This document shows, piece by piece, positions 9,170 to 17,306 of a stretch of DNA of 17,306 nucleotides. Position numbers and translations under genes: made by a program. The stretch is taken from assembly GCA_003550305.1 (NCBI GenBank), contig QKYT01000958.1:19532-36837 (forward strand), in the 5' to 3' direction. The notes beneath the pieces are model-generated. The model saw only the letters and a program-made list of their open reading frames with translations. It ran no database searches and was not told where the DNA came from. Origin of the DNA: Glomus cerebriforme. Lineage: Eukaryota > Glomeromycota > Glomeromycetes > Glomerales > Glomeraceae. Position 1 is the stretch's first letter; each line of letters begins with the position of its first letter.

Positions 9170-9850
9170 ATGGAAGACAAAAGAAATAAGAAGAAATCTG
9201 AAAATAGAAGTACATAACAACTTTAAACCAGACGTAATGAAGAGAGTAAATAACAGAAAGCTTTACTTGTGGGAATGAAAATTATAAAACATATATAGAT
9301 TATAAGGTATGTACGTGTTATAAATGGATTTTAAATTGTGAGTTATCCATAATTAATTGCAATGCTATTTTTTTGTTGCTTATATAGATCAATACCAAAA
9401 GAGGCTATTAAGAAGAACATTATAAAAATGTGACCAGAAAAAAAAGTATTGATATTTGTAACAGTGGATGACTTCCATTCAAATGCAATTTATTGGAATT
9501 GAAAACGAAAGGATAAATGGATATTTGTGACTATTTACGATAATCAAGTGGATGACTTACATTTAAATATCAATTATGATTTACAATCAAATGAAAAATG
9601 CAACTTCAAAGAAGTAGGAGACAAAAGTCGAGTGAATAACTATCATTAATGACAACAAAATAGGAAATTATGATGCTACATGGGATAAAAAGTGTTTGTT
9701 AAATGACCAGTAATATAAATCAAGGTGATTACTATTTTACTACAATTATGCATGACTAACAACCAAATGGAAAACATTAGTACTATATTATGGTCAAGTT
9801 ATAAAAACATCTTTATAAATAATGTATTTACAGGAAATGTGAATGTGAGC
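9170..9850 (+). pseudogene. Decayed spliced gene with a 28-residue tandem repeat (unidentified)
   Basis: GTG opens three units spaced exactly 84 bp apart (9464, 9548, 9632), with a weaker fourth near 9725. In one frame unit 1 reads VDDFHSNAIYWN, stop, KRKDKWIFVTIYDNQ. Unit 2 reads VDDLHLNINYDL and goes on to EKCNFKEVGDKSR. Unit 3 starts VNNYH and after a frame slip reads NYDATWDKKC and ends KSR. A partial unit ending IFVT precedes unit 1. Upstream, GTATGT at 9307 and a T-rich stretch ending TATATAG at 9387 fit an 81-bp intron, the size used by the intact gene in this window. ATG at 9170 may be the old start. In-frame stops and slips show it is dead. I do not recognise the family. Confidence 0.4.
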
Positions 9851-10200
9851 AAACAATCATTTAGTGTTAATATAGACTTCAGGGTCAAGTTTTAATATTA
9901 ATATTTGTAAATGTAAAATATTGCACCTTTTCCGTAGACTTTGAATACCATTTCTTAGGTCAGGAGGTTCTAGTAATGCAAGGGTACTGTTAATAAAAAA
10001 AATGATGGCAGATGGTTGTGATTTAGTAAAATGGAAAATAGGATCAAGGGAGACATTACCGCACAGCATTAGCAATTAGCAAAACAGAAAATAATAGCTA
10101 GATGCTGGTAAAAATGGAAATAATGACGCTGGTAAAAGGGCTGTAATGGTATTAGTTGTTGTTATGAGGTAGGGGAAGTGTTGGTATAATGGTGATATAG
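9851..10200. other. Possible decayed coding sequence, unassigned
   Basis: This stretch is less AT-biased than the DNA after it. On the + strand, about 9958-10077, a short open reading includes ARVLLIKKMMADGCDLVKWK but has no convincing start. At 10101-10139 a 24-bp unit repeats once and would read DAGKNGNNDAGKR. These may be further debris of the repeat gene upstream or another lost gene. No function is proposed. Confidence 0.3.
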
Positions 10201-12362
10201 CAAAATTGGGAAAAATATTAATTGTAAATTGATTTTTAGAAAATATGTTTATACTTGCTCACTTTTTATATCTGTGTTTTATTTTATTATTTCTTTATTT
10301 CTTTATATAAAAAAAAATATTGTAATACATTTTTTTTTATTTCTGTTATTTTTCAAATTGTATGAAAAAATTTTTTTTTTTATTATTATGAGTAAAATTA
10401 ATTAAAAAAATTTTCATAATTGAGTTAAACTTTATCTATGCATTATCCTTTTACTGTTTTTAAAATACAAAAATATTCTACATCAGACGAGTGAAAAAAA
10501 TGAGATGTGAGAATACATTATCAAAACTATAAATAAAATGTTTTTTAAAGAAATATTGGATACTAATTTTGTTAATGAAAAATATGAAGAGAACCTAACA
10601 CAGATATAAAAATTATACAATACATATTTCTATAATATGTGGAACTTCTATACACTATACTCAACATCGATTTTAATTTTCTGTCTTACCATTTATTTAG
10701 CAATGATTTGATTTGTATAAATTCTAATTCATTTAATAGGTCTTATTCTTCTCTTTTAAATGAGTATAAAATTATACTTCCCAGTATAATTGATTTTCAA
10801 TTTTTATGATATCTAAAATAAAAAAAAACATTAAAGAAATATTCACCTTTCTTGCCTATATACCTTAAATCCGAAGTTTGGTATTTTAAAGTAAAAATAT
10901 ATATTATTTTTATTTCTTAAAAATAATAAAAATAAAAAATAACAACTTTTAAAGTTCTAAATAAATTCTGCAATTTTTTCTAGGAAAATAAAAAATTTAT
11001 TTTATGTTAAATAATATATATTATACCTGAATTATCATGTATTAATTAATAATTACATAGAATTAATAAAAATTTAAAACTATGTTATTTAGATTTCCTC
11101 ATATCTTTAACAAGTGAGTATTTCTATTATAACAGCTTTTCTGACAATAATTCTTTTTGCATAATTTTCAGAATTCTGAATTTTACAATGGTAATTACAC
11201 TAATCAAATAATACTGTGTCCATTTAATTTTTTGGTTTGAAGTTTACAGTAAGTTTAAAAAATTATATATTTTTTTATGATTATTGATTAATAATTCTAG
11301 AAATTGAAAAAGATTTTAATTGACATTTTAATTTATAAGTAATGCTACTTTATAAAGTCAATATAATTTTTATACTTTTACAAGTGTTTAGCAGTTTTAT
11401 AAATGTGATTTAATTAATAAGTTTTCGTTTTCTAATGACCAGAGAGTGATCAGAGGCTTATTAATCTTCATTATCAGCCATTTAAATAAAATAATTTAAA
11501 TTACAAATAAATTTGACTAATTTGGTGATCTTATATAAGTAAAATGATATATAAAAATTTGTAGAATTATTCATAATAAAAGAACGATAAAACAGTTAAA
11601 TTGTTTCAACAAAGCATGTTTTGAGCTTCAAGATTTGTTTAGCACTTTTTTAGTATAAGCTTCAATTATGCTTCAAAAGTATATATATAGTCTAATTTAA
11701 GCAAGCTTGACGTTTGATAAAGAATAAAGACAAGTTTATAATATATATATTACGTATTTGCGTGCGTTTAACTATATATCAATCAGCAGAAACTCGTTTT
11801 CTCAAAACAGTTCAACTTACTTTAAGCTTAAGAAGAACCTTTGAGGTCTGAGAATTTTAACAAACTACACATTTTTCGAAAGATTTGACAATAAAAATAA
11901 AATATTATTAAAGTAATTACCAAAAATAATCAAGCCATGTGATGTAAATTGTTCCTTCAATTTGATTGATTAAAATTTGTTATCCTTTCCCTCGATAAAG
12001 AATATCCCAAAGTTTTTATTCAATAATAAACTTCATGTAGAAATTAGAATACAACATATTTCCCTTAAACCATTTATAAATTGAATTAATAATTTATACA
12101 AAAATAAACAAAAAAAAATAAATTAAATGATATAAGAATATGAATAGGTCTAGTCTGAAAAAGTTTCCTAGAGTAAAAATAAAGGAGGCAAAGTTATGAC
12201 AAAATTGTTATTGCAATAGATTTTTTTTTTTTTAAACGACAAACATTATTTTATTTTTTTTTTAGAAAAAAAAATTCCTGCGCCACGCATAATCATAACT
12301 TTCAAAAAAAAAAGTTACTGGAAGATTTATATTATTGTCTTAATATTAACGTAATTGTGTTG
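10201..12362. other. Long AT-rich intergenic region without recognisable genes
   Basis: I see no coding segment, RNA gene or mobile-element end here on either strand. It is full of A and T homopolymers and AT-only hairpins, for example near 10904-10940. Its right end abuts the stop codon of the minus-strand six-exon gene, so the last few hundred bases include that gene's 3' untranslated region. Confidence 0.6.
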
Positions 12363-13970
12363 CTAAATTGCTAATTTTCTTTTCTTCTTATTAGGAGAAT
12401 TATTTCTTATATATTCTGGAGCATTCTCATTAACATGAAAATGAACATTAAGTAAATGACGATATACTTCTCTTTTATCTTTAACTTTAATTCTTGTCCA
12501 ATCATCAAATTTTATATCTTTAGGCCATCCAGTTACTGAATATTTTGCTTGTTTTTTCCAATCTTTGTAAGGAATATTTATATTTTTTCCAGTATCAGCA
12601 TCTAAAACATTAATAAAATCAAAGAATTAAATTAAAAATCATAATCAACATGAAAAAAAAAGAAATATTTTATAAAATACTCACAAAATCTTGCTTTTAA
12701 GAATTTTTTTACAACAGATTGTAATTTATCATCAAGTTGAACATTATTATAATCTTGAGAAAGTAATTCATATAAAGGATCTTGATCAACTAAATCTTGT
12801 TCATCATCACAAACAGTTTTATCATCATCGTCAGTTTCTTCATCTGTTTCAATTTCTATACTTTCATCTATTTCTTCAGAACTTGCACAACTATCTTTAG
12901 TAAAAGAAGATGAAGATCCGGTTTCATTATCTTCATTATTAATATTAGTTATTACTTCTTCATTTTTAAATGATAATTGACAATTCAATGATGGCGTTTG
13001 AGATATTAAAGATTCTAAACGATCATTTCCCGTATCAATTTGTTCATTTTCATTTTGTTCCATTAACATTTCTAAAGAATAATAAGAAATAAATGTTTGT
13101 AAGTTTACTAAAAGGGAAGAAAAAAGAATTTATAAAAAAAAAAAAATAAACATACTCGAATTTCTTATAGTTTCTCCATATTGATATAATTTTTTACTAA
13201 GTTGTAAAACTTCTTCAGGATGTTCAATACAAAAATCATCTATTAACAAACTCCCGAATCCAAATGAAGCATCTGGCATCTCCTTTGGTTCAATAGTAAT
13301 AACCAAGAAATCCCAACCACATTCTTGATTTAATCGACAACACTAAAATAATAATAATCAATTTTTATTTTAAAGAAAATAATATATACACACATATATG
13401 TAAATATTTTACCTGATATTTTAATTCTCTTAAACCATCTTTTAATACATTTAATCGTTCTTCAGAATTTTGGATAAATTTAACTTCAGAATATCGATTT
13501 TCAATATTACGTCGATTAGCATCTAATTGATATGATGACTTTTGTTCCGAAGATAACGAATCCCAAATTAATTGATTATCATCATTATTATCTTTAAAAA
13601 TAAAATAAAAATTCGATTAAATTTATAATTAATTATAATAAAATAATAAATAATAAATTTATAAATACCTATCCCATGTGATTTTCTATCTTCAACAAAT
13701 ACATCAAAAGCAGTAAGATTTTTATTCTCTTTAACAACCGGTCTTTTCTCTTTCATCATATTCTATTATAAAATATTTTTAAATAAATTAATTCGATCTA
13801 TAAAAGATTAATAAAAGATTTAAAAAAAATAATAAAAAATTTAGATTTACCCGAATAACATGTTCAGTCATTCCAAACTTTTTAGAGAGTTGTTTTACAA
13901 CAGAATCTTGTCGATTAAGTTCGATACGAATAGCATCATTTAATTCTTGAATATTGTTATTAATATCCAT
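12363..13970 (-). CDS. Six-exon gene: HMG-box-like, acidic and GWP-domain nuclear protein (401 residues)
   Basis: Exons (minus strand) are 13851-13970, 13669-13762, 13413-13591, 13156-13342, 12685-13071 and 12363-12601. The five introns of 70-88 bp all have GT-AG ends and keep one frame. ATG at 13970 is the first after an in-frame upstream TAA. Residues 20-39 (QDSVVKQLSKKFGMTEHVI) look like a helix-turn-helix. Residues about 54-105 have LTAFDVFVEDRK and WDSLSSEQKSSYQLDANRR, which fit the first and later helices of an HMG box with a shortened middle. Residues 259-290 are strongly acidic. After residue 324, DWKKQAKYSVTGWPKDIKF forms a separate domain, followed by KKKRK (394-398), a likely nuclear localisation signal. 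A DNA- or chromatin-binding role is inferred. No intact homologue can be named by eye. Confidence 0.85.
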
Positions 13971-14360
13971 TGAATTTCTATTTAAAGGTTAAAGAAGGAA
14001 TTGAATCGTGAATCAAATGGAAAAGATGGATTCAATAAAAAAAAAAATAACCATGTAACTTGTAAAGTTTTTTAAAAAAGTCAACTCTCGAAATTTCTAA
14101 AAAATAATTTGAACTTCAAATGATCGCTGTTCTGTTACACAATTACCCTTTGTGTATTATTTGTCTTACTTTCGGCTGAGTTAACCAAAATTTGGGCAGA
14201 TCTACGAGTTAAAGAACTATTGGTGTTGGAAGAAAAATGTTGAAAAAAAATTTTTTTCGATTATAATAATAATATTTGGTAATGAAATTCATGTATTAAA
14301 AATGTCATGCATTTTTAAACAAATTAGTCTTATTATGGTGACTATGAATAGTTTTAACCT

Positions 14361-14380
14361 AAAATAAAAAAAAAAAAAAA

Positions 14381-14416
<36 letters not shown>

Positions 14417-14450
14417 AAAAAAAAAAATAAAAATAAAAATAAAAAAAAAA
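14361..14450. repeat. 90-bp near-pure poly(A) tract
   Basis: Eighty-two of 90 bases are A and the other eight are T, with no G or C. Such tracts keep nucleosomes away, and this one sits near the middle of a divergent promoter region. It could equally be an old retrotransposed tail, but no element body is visible beside it. Confidence 0.8.
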
Positions 14451-14735
14451 CAAATTTAGAAATTTAATTAAATTTACTAAATATATAAACAGATCTTCAT
14501 GTTCTTCAAACTCCCGGAATTTATTATTTTTTCTTTTTTCTTTTTTAATTTAATAATATGATTTAAACTATGAAAAATAAAGGATAAAAAAAATAAATAA
14601 AAAAAAAAAAATTCTAATTGATCTTTTTTTCTATTTTCCAAATACAATTAATTCCGCTTTTAATTTTGTTACAAATTCATATGATATCATTTTTACGGTC
14701 CACTAGGATACTTGATGATCTAATTAATTTATGTG

Positions 14736-14770
14736 TACGTAAATCTTTGGTCATACGTTGATTTACGTAA
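14736..14770. promoter_or_regulatory. Dyad TACGTAAATC with a TTACGTAA word upstream of the F-box gene
   Basis: TACGTAAATC (14736-14745) is repeated in inverted orientation as GATTTACGTA (14760-14769) with a 14-bp loop. The right half contains TTACGTAA (14763-14770), a perfect palindrome of the kind bound by bZIP factors. It lies about 115-150 bp before the F-box ATG, a fitting place for an upstream element. Binding is inferred from the word only. Confidence 0.4.
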
Positions 14771-14884
14771 TTATATAAATAATTACACTTTTTTTTTTTT
14801 TTTTTTATTCGATAATTCCAATTTTTTTTTTTTTTTTTTCCTTTATAATTTTATTTATTTATTCATTTTGTTTTTTTTTTAATA

Positions 14885-16541
14885 ATGAAATCTTTGGAAG
14901 CAGATTGTCTTTTAGAAGTATTAAAAAATTTAAGAAATGAATATTCAACATTATATTCATGTTCATTGGTTAACCGATTATGGTGTCATCAAACCATTCC
15001 CATTTTATGGTATAAACCGTTTAATAATAAAATAATCGAAAAAAAAAGTATAAAGATCATTCAAACATATATAAAATGTTTTCAAGAACATGAAATTCAA
15101 GAAATTTTTCAACAAGAAAAAATTCAAATTTCTTATGATTTAAAAAAACCTTTATTTGATTATCCAAATTATTTACAAAATTTTAATTTATATTATTTTA
15201 AAATAACTTTTAAAAATTGGTTAATATTTAATTTTCCTGAAATTAATAATAATAAATTTGAAAATCTTTATCAACGATTAATTAATTTATTTTTTAAACG
15301 TACAAAAGGATTTAAAGTTTTAAGCGTTCAATCTGATATTTTTGATAATTATGATAATAATTGGTTAAATTTTTTTTTTTTTTAAACAAAATGAAATTTC
15401 TTTAAAAAATTTACAAAAATTTAATTTTAAATATCAATTTAAACGAGATGTAGAATTATTTATAACGGAATCATCAATATTATTTAATTTATTAAAATTT
15501 CATGTTAAAAATTTACGTCAATTAAATATTTCAATTAACTTGGGTGATAAAAACAAATATTCTTTTCAATTAGAAATTTTAATTTCACAATTTATTGAAT
15601 CACAAAAAAATCTTGAAATTTTAAAAATTAATGAATTTTGGGATCCAAGAAAATCTTCACCAATTTTTGATGCTATTAAATCTCAAAATAAATCTTTAAA
15701 ATATCTTTATTTAAAAGAATTAAAAAATTTTGAACCTTTATTAAATCTTTTAATTTATTGTAATAATTTAGAAATTTTAAATTTAAATTCTTTTACTCAA
15801 ATGATAATTATTAATTTTAATAATATTATTTCTTTACCAAATTTAAATATTAAACATTTATATAGTTGGAATATTCCTTCTTTTCTTGATGCTGATGATA
15901 TGGGAATTTTATTAAAAATGTTAAATAATTCTTTAATTTCTCTTGCTCTTGATAGAGTTGATAATGATTTATTAGAAATTATTCATGAATTTTGTCCTAA
16001 TATTCAAAATTTATCTTTAGGAATGTTTAATGCTTCATTTCCTAATCTTTTACCTTCTTTACTTTATAATTTACCTCTTAATCATTTATATCTTGATATT
16101 TTTGGTTATAATTTTTCTGATGTTTTAGTTGAATTAACTAATTCAATTCCTTCTACTGTTACTTCTCTTTATATTAATTTTACTCTTACTTCACAACAAT
16201 TGGATTATTTTTTAAATCAAATGAAACCAATTTTAAAAATTTTGGGAATTATTGATAAATATATGATTAAAAATGATCATTTAAAAATTATTATAAATTA
16301 TGTAAAATATCATAATAATAATTTAAAAGAATTACATTGGTTTGGAAATCTTGATGATGATTTTATTAAAGAAAATATGAATGAAGCAAGATCAATTATT
16401 CCTATTATATGTTTTCCGGTATATAAATTTCTTGGTAAGTGTATTTAAATTTTTTTTTTTAATTTTTTTGATTATTTATTATAAATATATTAATTTATTA
16501 TTATTATTATTTTATTAATAGATAGTAAAAATAATTTATAA
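14885..16541 (+). CDS. F-box/LRR-like protein, split by one extra base in a T run; probable 3' intron
   Basis: The protein begins MKSLEADCLLEVLKNL and goes on to CSLVNRLWCHQ and ILWYKPF, an F-box of about 45 residues that would bind Skp1 in an SCF ubiquitin ligase. The first frame runs into TAA at 15383, directly after 14 T (15370-15383). With 13 T the frame would pass into the second open stretch (read from 15384), which carries leucine-rich segments such as NLEILKINEF, SLKYLYLKEL and NIQNLSLGMF for target recognition. Near the end, GTAAGT at 16435 and TTATTAATAG at 16521 mark a likely 87-bp intron. Splicing ends the protein SKNNL at TAA 16539-16541; without splicing it stops at 16448. Predicted length is about 522 residues. 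The break may be a homopolymer sequencing error or a real recent lesion. Confidence 0.82.
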
Positions 16542-16979
16542 TATTATATATTATTTCTATTTATTATTGAAATACGGGAAATACGGATATACTACCAATA
16601 CTAGTTACTATTTTCTAGGTCGAGGATTAACCGTTACTTTGACCGAAATTATTTGTTATTTTACAGTATATCAGATTCATAATACAGTACATCAGATTCT
16701 AACGATTATAATAAATATAGTATTTCAATTTGTATTTTTAGTATATGTATTTTTAGTATTAATGGTTAATAATAAAACAATATAAATTTTTAAAAATATA
16801 TTTTCCCGCAGTAAAAATTGATCAACTTTTTATTGTACAAAAATGAACCTGTATCGGGAAAACAGGCCGCCAAGCCTTACTTTATAAGATAAATTGTGTT
16901 TTGCATATGTCCACATTTTTTTTTTTTTTTTAACCTTTCTTCCTTTTCTTTTCTTTTATTTTTTTTTTAAAAAAAAATT
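16542..16979. other. Intergenic DNA between two F-box genes, with a 21-bp direct repeat
   Basis: No gene is supported; a 72-codon open stretch here (16567-16785) starts at TTG and has a low-complexity, hydrophobic reading. ACAGTATATCAGATTC (16663-16678) is repeated as ACAGTACATCAGATTC (16684-16699), a 21-bp period. TACGGGAAATA (about 16574-16584) and TATTTTCCCGCA (about 16799-16810) are roughly inverted copies and may bracket a short, worn element. T and A runs then lead to the next F-box start. Confidence 0.5.
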
Positions 16980-17306
16980 ATGAAATTAAACACAGATATA
17001 ATTCGAAATATAATTTTGTTCATAAATGATGATAAAACATCTCTCTTTAGTTGTTTATTAATAAACAAAGCATGGTGTTCTCAAACAATTGATATTCTTT
17101 GGAGTAAACCATTCCGACTTATTTATTCTTGTGCTTCCCAATTTGATGATCAATCTGTTTGTCGTTGTTCATTTATGACTAAAAGACGTCAAGCGGCAAC
17201 ATTAATTAAAACATATTTTTCATTTTTGATATTGGAATATGAACAAGAATTAATTGATAATTGTCATATTAAAAAAGAACAAATCTTAATACCGAAATTC
17301 GATTAT
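16980..17306 (+). CDS. Second F-box protein gene, N-terminal 109 codons, cut by the window end
   Basis: The frame opens at ATG 16980 after T and A runs and stays open to the last base. It begins MKLNTDIIRNIILFINDD and continues CLLINKAWCSQ and ILWSKPFRLIY, the same F-box layout as the upstream gene (SCF adaptor, Skp1 binding). Shared anchors are the C-L-x-N-x-x-W-C pattern and the ILWxKPF block. A Cys-containing insertion (CASQFDDQSVCRCSF) follows, then AATLIKTYFSFL, matching the segment IIQTYIKCF of the neighbour. The same orientation and short distance suggest a tandem duplication, now well diverged. The C-terminal repeat region lies outside the window. Confidence 0.88.
   Translation, partial: MKLNTDIIRNIILFINDDKTSLFSCLLINKAWCSQTIDILWSKPFRLIYSCASQFDDQSVCRCSFMTKRRQAATLIKTYFSFLILEYEQELIDNCHIKKEQILIPKFDY

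Larger units (their letters stand above)
13971..14884. promoter_or_regulatory. Divergent intergenic region between the HMG-like gene and the F-box gene
   Basis: These 914 bp separate two genes that point away from each other, so both promoters should lie here. No gene is seen inside. The region holds a 90-bp A-rich tract (14361-14450), a 10-bp dyad with a TTACGTAA word (14736-14770) and two long T runs (from about 14789 and from about 14823) just before the F-box start. Exact transcription starts cannot be placed. Confidence 0.6.

Noticed and set aside
9857..10075. Minus-strand open stretch of 72 codons
   Set aside because: There is no recognisable domain and no splice or promoter context; the plus strand of the same stretch reads at least as plausibly as gene debris.
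12190..12302. Inverted words AAAGTTATGA and TCATAACTTT as element ends
   Set aside because: Only 10 bp match, the space between is homopolymer-rich, and there is no target duplication.
12691..12900. Plus-strand open stretch rich in His, Leu and Gln
   Set aside because: It is the reverse strand of exon 5 of the six-exon gene; its composition is the mirror of the acidic repeat codons.
13568..13759. Separate small minus-strand genes at 13568-13759, 13788-13970 and 12632-13069
   Set aside because: Their ends run into introns. GT-AG splicing joins them into one frame, so they are exons of a single gene.
16661..16702. CRISPR-like short repeats
   Set aside because: There are only two units, adjacent to each other with a 21-bp period and no spacer structure.
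16567..16785. Plus-strand 72-codon open stretch between the F-box genes
   Set aside because: It starts at TTG, spans the 21-bp direct repeat and turns into an Ile/Val/Phe-rich low-complexity tail, as expected from AT-rich noncoding DNA.

Overview
The window looks like nuclear DNA of an arbuscular mycorrhizal fungus (Glomeromycotina, most like Rhizophagus). The DNA is very AT-rich with long A and T tracts, introns are 70-88 bp with GT-AG ends, F-box/LRR genes lie in tandem, and a large decayed LINE carries a MITE-like insertion. The assignment comes from gene style and composition, not from a database match.

Layout. Positions 1-80 hold an inverted-repeat structure around a 16-bp perfect palindrome. 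About 110-7893 is one LINE-type retrotransposon on the + strand. Its order is an ORF1 with zinc knuckle and coiled coil, then an ORF2 with endonuclease, reverse transcriptase, zinc ribbon, RNase H, zinc-binding motif and C-terminal tail, ending in an A-rich tail. It is dead: conserved Trp codons have become TGA or TAG, the RT active-site motif reads YLDN, the endonuclease has lost its middle, and there are several frameshifts. A 481-bp element (1397-1877) with 75-bp terminal inverted repeats and a TATAGA target duplication sits inside ORF1. All four N bases of the window fall in it.

Positions 7894-12362 are AT-rich and mostly without genes. The exceptions are a GC-rich inverted repeat (8641-8687), a hairpin (9054-9094) and a decayed, apparently spliced gene with an 84-bp (28-residue) repeat (about 9170-9850). 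On the minus strand, 12363-13970 is a six-exon gene. Its joined frame gives 401 residues: an HTH-like N-terminus, an HMG-box-like segment, an acidic stretch, a C-terminal GWP-containing domain and a terminal KKKRK nuclear-localisation-like motif. A 914-bp divergent intergenic region with a 90-bp A-rich tract separates it from two + strand F-box genes. The first (14885-16541) is split by one extra base in a run of 14 T. The second starts at 16980 and runs off the window.

The intact genes suggest a chromatin or transcription factor next to a small F-box cluster. F-box proteins usually give target specificity to SCF ubiquitin ligases. The rest is repeat debris. The best candidates for something undescribed are the six-exon HMG-like/GWP gene, the TIR element with copies of its own ends inside it, and the 28-residue repeat remnant.
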